From: JAKPUX01 sp035353815
GTDB taxonomy: Bacteria > Zhuqueibacterota > Zhuqueibacteria > Residuimicrobiales > Residuimicrobiaceae
Assembly (NCBI GenBank): GCA_035353815.1
Contig: DAOQAG010000002.1
Span: 96,960-160,959 of the forward strand
Reading direction: 5' to 3'
DNA length: 64,000 nucleotides
The translations under genes were made by a program, and so were the position numbers. The notes below the pieces were generated by a model. The model did not search any database and was not told the origin of the DNA. It was given only the letters and a program-made list of their open reading frames with translations. Position 1 is the first letter of the stretch. Each line of letters starts with the position of its first letter. Below, piece by piece: positions 60,153-64,000 of the stretch.

Positions 60153-61109
60153 ATGGATACTGAACATAAACTGAGCATCAAGGTGGCCGTGATCGGCGCC
60201 GGGCAGGTCGGATCGACCTTTGCCTATGCCCTGCTGATCCGCGGTCTTGCTTCTGAAATCGTCCTCATTGACGCCAACCGCGCCCTGGCCGAAGGCCAGG
60301 CGGAGGATATGAGTCACGGCCTTCCCTATGTGCGGCCGGCCCACATCTATGCCGGCGATTACGCCGATTGCCACGATGCGGATATCATCGTCATCACCGC
60401 AGGGGCGGCGCAAAAGCCCGGCGAGACCCGCCTCGAGCTGACCCGCCGCAACGTCGATATCTACCGGCAAATCATCCCCGAGATCACCCGGCATACCACC
60501 TCGGCCATCCTCATCATTGTCTCCAATCCGGTCGACGTCCTCACCTATGCGGCCGTCCGGCTTTCCGGCTTGCCGCCACAGCGGGTGATCGGCTCAGGGA
60601 CCACCCTCGACAGCGCCCGTTTCCGCTACCTCCTCAGCCAGCACTGCGGCGTCGATCCCCGCAATGTCCACGCCATGATCATCGGCGAACACGGCGACAG
60701 CGAGGTGCCGGTCTGGAGCCTGGCCAATATCTCCGGATTGCGCATGGACGAATTCTGCGCCCAGTGCAACCGCAACTGTCCGCAGCTGCGCAAGGATGAG
60801 ATCTTTGAACAGGTGCGCACCGCCGCCTACCATCTCATCGAGAAAAAGGGGGCCACCTGGCACGCCATCGGCCTGGCCACCCTCTACGTCATCGAGAGCA
60901 TCGTCCGCGACCAGAATTCCATCCTGACGGTCACCAGCCTGCTCGAGGGCTATAAGGGGATCTCCGATGTGGCGATCAGCGTCCCCTCGGTGCTCAACCG
61001 CAGCGGCATTGCCAGCCACATCGATCTGCCCCTGAAAGCGGCCGAACTGGCCGGGTTGCGTCACTCCGCCGCGGTGATTCAGGAGGCTATCCGCGCGGCA
61101 GGCCTGTAA
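60153..61109 (+). CDS. ldh: L-lactate dehydrogenase
   Basis: 318-residue NAD-dependent enzyme interconverting pyruvate and lactate in the cytoplasm. Nucleotide site VAVIGAGQVGSTFAYAL; substrate loop AAQKPGETRLELTRRN has Gln at the position that separates lactate from malate dehydrogenases (malate enzymes have Arg). GSGTTLDSARFRYLL and catalytic His in IIGEHGDSEVPVWS are typical. The ATG at 60153 is used; an overlapping GTG at 60147 would lie inside the ribosome-binding site. Confidence 0.94.
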   Translation: MDTEHKLSIKVAVIGAGQVGSTFAYALLIRGLASEIVLIDANRALAEGQAEDMSHGLPYVRPAHIYAGDYADCHDADIIVITAGAAQKPGETRLELTRRNVDIYRQIIPEITRHTTSAILIIVSNPVDVLTYAAVRLSGLPPQRVIGSGTTLDSARFRYLLSQHCGVDPRNVHAMIIGEHGDSEVPVWSLANISGLRMDEFCAQCNRNCPQLRKDEIFEQVRTAAYHLIEKKGATWHAIGLATLYVIESIVRDQNSILTVTSLLEGYKGISDVAISVPSVLNRSGIASHIDLPLKAAELAGLRHSAAVIQEAIRAAGL

Positions 61110-61202
61110 TCCCGGGCGGGGAACTCTTCTCCGGCATGAACAGTACAAAGTAGAACGGACGGCCGGGAAACTAACTCCAACCGGCTCACGGCGGCGCCGG
61201 AT

Positions 61203-61414
61203 GATCAGGCACCGTTCGCAAACCATCCGGGGAAAAGCCCGCCCGCTCCGAAGCGGCACCGGGCGATCGGGAACCGTTTGTAAACCATCAAAAAAAGCCC
61301 GCCCGCTCCGAAGCAGCACAGTAACCAGTCGTCCGCGCGGTCGGGCCCCACTCGCAAAAGATGACGAAAATCACAATCGCCATCGCATGGCGGGAATGCG
61401 CCTGCCGCCGCTGC
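61203..61414. repeat. Intergenic repeat element, copy B plus extra 60-bp unit (upstream of the DUF4412-like gene)
   Basis: 61261-61414 matches copy A at 59936-60091, with the 42-bp core at 61341-61382 identical. The left portion is itself duplicated: 61203-61260 resembles 61265-61320 (offset 60-62 bp), both containing AAAAGCCCGCCCGCTCCGAA. It fills most of the 390-bp gap 61110-61499; nothing else was recognised there. Confidence 0.9.
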
Positions 61415-61499
61415 TGTTAAATCAATGTTGTGCCGCTCTCCGCACCCGTACGTGCTGCGGCTCAATGCAACCGTCAAGAACGATTCGGGAGGTAACCGC

Positions 61500-62558
61500 A
61501 TGAAAAAGCAGCACCGTCTCACCGTCCTTTCCGCCCTCAGCGCCCTGCTGGTCGTGGCCGGCGTCCTGCACGCCCAGGTCACCTATGAAACCGTCACAAC
61601 CACCAGCGGCATCATGGGCATGGGCGCTGCCACCTCCACGGTCAAGACGAGCATTCAGGGGGAGGCCCGGCGTCAGGATACTCAGATGCAGTTCACAGGT
61701 TCCATCATGAAGCACATGAGCCCCAAAGGGACCGAAAGCGAGATCACCCGGCTGGACAAGGAGTTGATCTGGAAGTTCAACGACAAGGACCAGAAATACA
61801 CCGAGATGACCTTCGCCGAATACAAGAAAATGATGGAGGAGGGCTTCAAGGAGATGCCCGGGGAGCAGAAAAAAGAGAAAAGCGATGCCAAACCGGAGTA
61901 CGAATGGCAAGCCCCCGTCGTCAAGGCCCAAAACCTGAATGAGAAAAAGAATATCAACAATTTCAGCTGCAACCACTATCTGGTGACCGTTACCACGATC
62001 GGCAAGCAGCTCTCCACCGGCAAGCTCGATACCTTGCTGCTGACCGCCGACATGTTCAACAGTGTCAACCTCGGCAAAGCGATGAAGCAGATCTCCGATT
62101 TCGATCTGCGCCTCGCCCAGGCCCTCGGCCTGGAGGAAATGAAAAAGATGGTGGGCCCGATGATGGCCCAGTACGGCGACCAGTTCAAAAAGCTGGCGGA
62201 GGAGATGAAAAAGGTGGAGGGGTACCCCGTCCAGAACACCATGACCTTCGCCATGACCAACCATACCATGGGCGCTGAGACCCCGGCAGAGCAGCCCGAG
62301 GCCAAGGCGGACGAATCCGAGCAGACCGATGTCCGGGACGTCAAGGGGGCCCTGGGCGGCATGTTCGGCAAGAAGATGCGCGACATGGCCAAGGCCAAAG
62401 CGGACAAATCCAAAGAGGACAAGCCCAAGGGCGATCCCAACCAGAAACAACTCTTCCAGAGCACCTATGAGCTCAAGAGCATCGCTGCCGGGGATGTTCC
62501 GGCCGCGCAGTTCGAGGTTCCGGCCGGCTACAAGCTGCAAGCCGCCAAGAAGAAATAG
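61500..62558 (+). CDS. Exported protein, DUF4412-like
   Basis: 352 residues: signal peptide ~1-22 (LTVLSALSALLVVAGVLHAQ), then a region with YETVTTTSGIMGMGAATSTV, RLDKELIWKFNDKDQKYTEM and FAEYKKMMEEGFKEM that resembles DUF4412 proteins of FCB bacteria. The rest is Lys/Glu-rich and largely helical, ending in VPAAQFEVPAGYKLQ. No catalytic motif; likely a periplasmic or outer-membrane-associated protein of unknown role. GGGAGG 7 nt before the ATG. Confidence 0.7.
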   Translation: MKKQHRLTVLSALSALLVVAGVLHAQVTYETVTTTSGIMGMGAATSTVKTSIQGEARRQDTQMQFTGSIMKHMSPKGTESEITRLDKELIWKFNDKDQKYTEMTFAEYKKMMEEGFKEMPGEQKKEKSDAKPEYEWQAPVVKAQNLNEKKNINNFSCNHYLVTVTTIGKQLSTGKLDTLLLTADMFNSVNLGKAMKQISDFDLRLAQALGLEEMKKMVGPMMAQYGDQFKKLAEEMKKVEGYPVQNTMTFAMTNHTMGAETPAEQPEAKADESEQTDVRDVKGALGGMFGKKMRDMAKAKADKSKEDKPKGDPNQKQLFQSTYELKSIAAGDVPAAQFEVPAGYKLQAAKKK

Positions 62559-62638
62559 CTTCGCACCGGCAAAATCACCGGGAGGCTGGAATCCCGAACC
62601 CGTTCGGCTGCATCAAGCAGCGACGGAAAGGAACCGAT

Positions 62639-63823
62639 ATGTCCCTCATTCCCTCCTGGCGCTGGTTTGGGCCGCAGGATCCCATTTCCTTGCCGGAAAT
62701 CCGCCAGACCGGCGCGACCGGCATCGTCACCGCCCTGCATCAGATCCCGGTCGGCGAAATCTGGAGCGTGCCGGCCATCCGCGAGCGTCAGAGCCTGATC
62801 AGGGCAGCGGGACTGGACTGGATCGCTGTCGAAAGTGTGCCGGTCCACGAAGCGATCAAGAAACGCGACGGCAGCCATCCCCCCTACATCGCGGCTTACC
62901 GGCAGACGCTGGCCAACCTCGGGGCATGCGGCGTCGCGATCGTCTGCTACAATTTCATGCCCGTGCTCGACTGGTCGCGCACCGAGCTGGCCCTGCGCTT
63001 CGACGATGGCGCCCGCGCCTCGGGATTCCGTCTCCACGAATTTGCGGCCTTCGACCTTTACATTCTGGAACGGCCGGAGGCCGCTCAAAGTTACTCCACC
63101 ACCACCGCCGCCAGGGCGGCGCAGTTTTATTCCGGACTCGACCCGGCCGGTCGGCAAAAATTGCAGGAGACCATCCTCCTCGGACTGCCGGGGAGCGGTG
63201 AGACCCTGACGCTGAAGCAGTTGCAGCACAGTCTCGATGAGTACCGCGACATCGGACCCGCCCGGCTCAAGGAGAACCTTGCTGCCTTTCTGCGCGAGGT
63301 CGTGCCGGCCGCCGCAGCCGCCGGGGTGCGTCTGGCCATCCATCCGGACGATCCCCCCTGGTCCCTGTTCGGCCTGCCGCGGGTCGTCAGCACCTGCGTC
63401 GATCTGGAGGAAATCCTGGCCGTGGTGGATTCTCCCCACAACGGACTCACCCTCTGTTCGGGCTCCCTGGGCGCGGGATACTTTAACGATGTTGCAGAAA
63501 TAGCGGAAAAACTCGCGCCCCGCATCCATTTCGCCCATCCGCGCAATGTCGTCCGCAGCAGCGACTTTTCCTTTCATGAAGAACGCCTCTTCGCCGGAGA
63601 TGTCGATATCTACCGCATCATGCGCGCCCTGGTACGCGAAGACCGGCGCCGGCAGCAAGCGGGACTCGCCGACTGGCCTGTCCCTTATCGGCCGGACCAC
63701 GGCCATGCCATTCTCGGAGATGAAAAACGGGCGACCTATCCCGGGTACCCCCTCTATGGGCGGTTGAAGAATCTGGCCGAGCTGCGCGGGCTGGAGGAGG
63801 GCATTCGCCGCTCGCTGGAGTGA
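62639..63823 (+). CDS. uxuA: Mannonate dehydratase
   Basis: 394-residue enzyme dehydrating D-mannonate to 2-keto-3-deoxygluconate in hexuronate catabolism. Opens with WRWFGPQDPISLPEIRQTGA; metal-site and substrate motifs include LAIHPDDPPWSLFGLPRVVS, LCSGSLGAG, IHFAHPRNV and YRPDHGHAILGD. AAAGGAA 7 nt before the ATG. No other hexuronate gene is adjacent, so the rest of the pathway lies elsewhere. Confidence 0.95.
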   Translation: MSLIPSWRWFGPQDPISLPEIRQTGATGIVTALHQIPVGEIWSVPAIRERQSLIRAAGLDWIAVESVPVHEAIKKRDGSHPPYIAAYRQTLANLGACGVAIVCYNFMPVLDWSRTELALRFDDGARASGFRLHEFAAFDLYILERPEAAQSYSTTTAARAAQFYSGLDPAGRQKLQETILLGLPGSGETLTLKQLQHSLDEYRDIGPARLKENLAAFLREVVPAAAAAGVRLAIHPDDPPWSLFGLPRVVSTCVDLEEILAVVDSPHNGLTLCSGSLGAGYFNDVAEIAEKLAPRIHFAHPRNVVRSSDFSFHEERLFAGDVDIYRIMRALVREDRRRQQAGLADWPVPYRPDHGHAILGDEKRATYPGYPLYGRLKNLAELRGLEEGIRRSLE

Positions 63824-63865
63824 CCGGCCCCGATAAAAACTGCGCCCGGGCGAGAATCTCAGGAC

Positions 63866-63985
63866 ACCCCCCAAAATCTGGATCCCACCCGGCTTTAATA
63901 TAATTAAAAATAGTTGGTTACTGGTGAGAAAAGCGTGCAAAGTATACGGCGCGAGATGTCAGGTGGGAACAAGATTTCGGGGGGT
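63866..63985. repeat. Inverted-repeat element near the right edge
   Basis: 25-bp arms at 63866-63890 and 63961-63985 are inverted copies with 21 of 25 identical, each beginning with a C6/G6 run (ACCCCCC). The 70 bp between are AT-rich. No open reading frame; looks like a small mobile element or transposon remnant. Confidence 0.65.
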
Positions 63986-64000
63986 ACACGGCGCGAGATG
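63946..64000. repeat. 42-bp direct repeat running off the right edge
   Basis: ACGGCGCGAGATG occurs at 63946-63958 and 63988-64000, 42 bp apart, at the end of the window, so a tandem array may continue outside. The unit contains GGTGGGAACAAGAT, similar to the cores of the symporter repeats. Confidence 0.65.

Noticed and set aside
61110..61202. Small protein encoded by the repeat element upstream of the DUF4412-like gene (minus-strand frames rich in Arg, Gly and Phe)
   Set aside because: The frames have no ribosome-binding site, and sequence conservation does not follow codon positions; the 42-bp core is conserved at every base.
1..64000. tRNA, rRNA or a replication origin
   Set aside because: Gaps between genes were read on both strands and no cloverleaf, rRNA motif or DnaA-box cluster was recognised; a covariance scan would be decisive.

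Overview
The window is a 64 kb piece of a GC-rich (roughly 60% or more), gene-dense bacterial chromosome, probably a draft or metagenome scaffold: it contains a run of exactly 100 N. The gene set points to a Gram-negative member of the FCB superphylum, in the Calditrichota / candidate KSB1 neighbourhood rather than true Bacteroidetes. Signs of this are a secreted M6 protease ending in a YPNPFNP-type sorting domain, a PorV-like outer-membrane barrel fused to TPRs, a TonB-dependent receptor, RlpA, TPR lipoproteins and a DUF4412-like exported protein. This placement is inference; no rRNA or tRNA gene was found.

Layout. 1-7.9 kb (minus strand): gatA (cut by the edge), two tatA-like genes, a DUF4321 protein, pssA, purC, purB, an HtrA protease, fsa, truA and ecfT, many with overlapping or near-overlapping ends. 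8.1-10 kb (plus): M29-like and M55 (DppA-like) aminopeptidases, ending at a bidirectional terminator. 10-15.6 kb (minus): TPR lipoprotein, pyrK, pyrD, rlpA, cdsA. 15.8-21.1 kb (minus): dacB, a class III cyclase, a barrel-TPR fusion. 21.3-23.4 kb (plus): membrane metallophosphoesterase and PflA-like radical SAM protein. 23.5-29.6 kb (minus): five consecutive signalling genes (PleD-like diguanylate cyclase, WalK-like kinase, receiver protein, NtrB-like kinase, NtrC-like regulator) behind one good promoter. 30-37 kb: S41 protease, acyl-CoA synthetase-like protein with a degenerate P-loop, EF-G-2-like GTPase, HIT protein, mazG. 37-41 kb: metH and rubredoxin. 41-47 kb (minus): NarL/NarX-type two-component pair and the M6 protease. 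47-51 kb: quinone oxidoreductase, YitT-type membrane protein, B12-binding radical SAM protein. 51-56.3 kb (minus): a thiamine operon under a TPP riboswitch (TonB receptor, thiamine pyrophosphokinase, SSS symporter). 56.5-63.8 kb: GH38 alpha-mannosidase, L-lactate dehydrogenase, DUF4412-like protein, uxuA.

The most unusual material is repetitive DNA. (1) The riboswitch-controlled SSS symporter carries two different in-frame tandem repeats in predicted cytoplasmic loops: an 18-residue unit with the assembly gap inside it, and a 7-residue GGSENIW-type unit. A TonB receptor, ThiN and transporter behind a TPP riboswitch resemble the Bacteroides OMthi-PnuT-Tnr3 operon, with an SSS protein in place of PnuT. 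(2) A ~155-bp intergenic repeat with a perfectly conserved 42-bp core stands upstream of both ldh and the DUF4412-like gene. (3) The last 26-31 bp of three genes (purB, a radical SAM gene, mazG), stop codon included, are duplicated 30-75 bp further downstream. (4) The right edge enters an inverted-repeat/tandem-repeat element that shares a GGTGGGA core with the symporter repeats.
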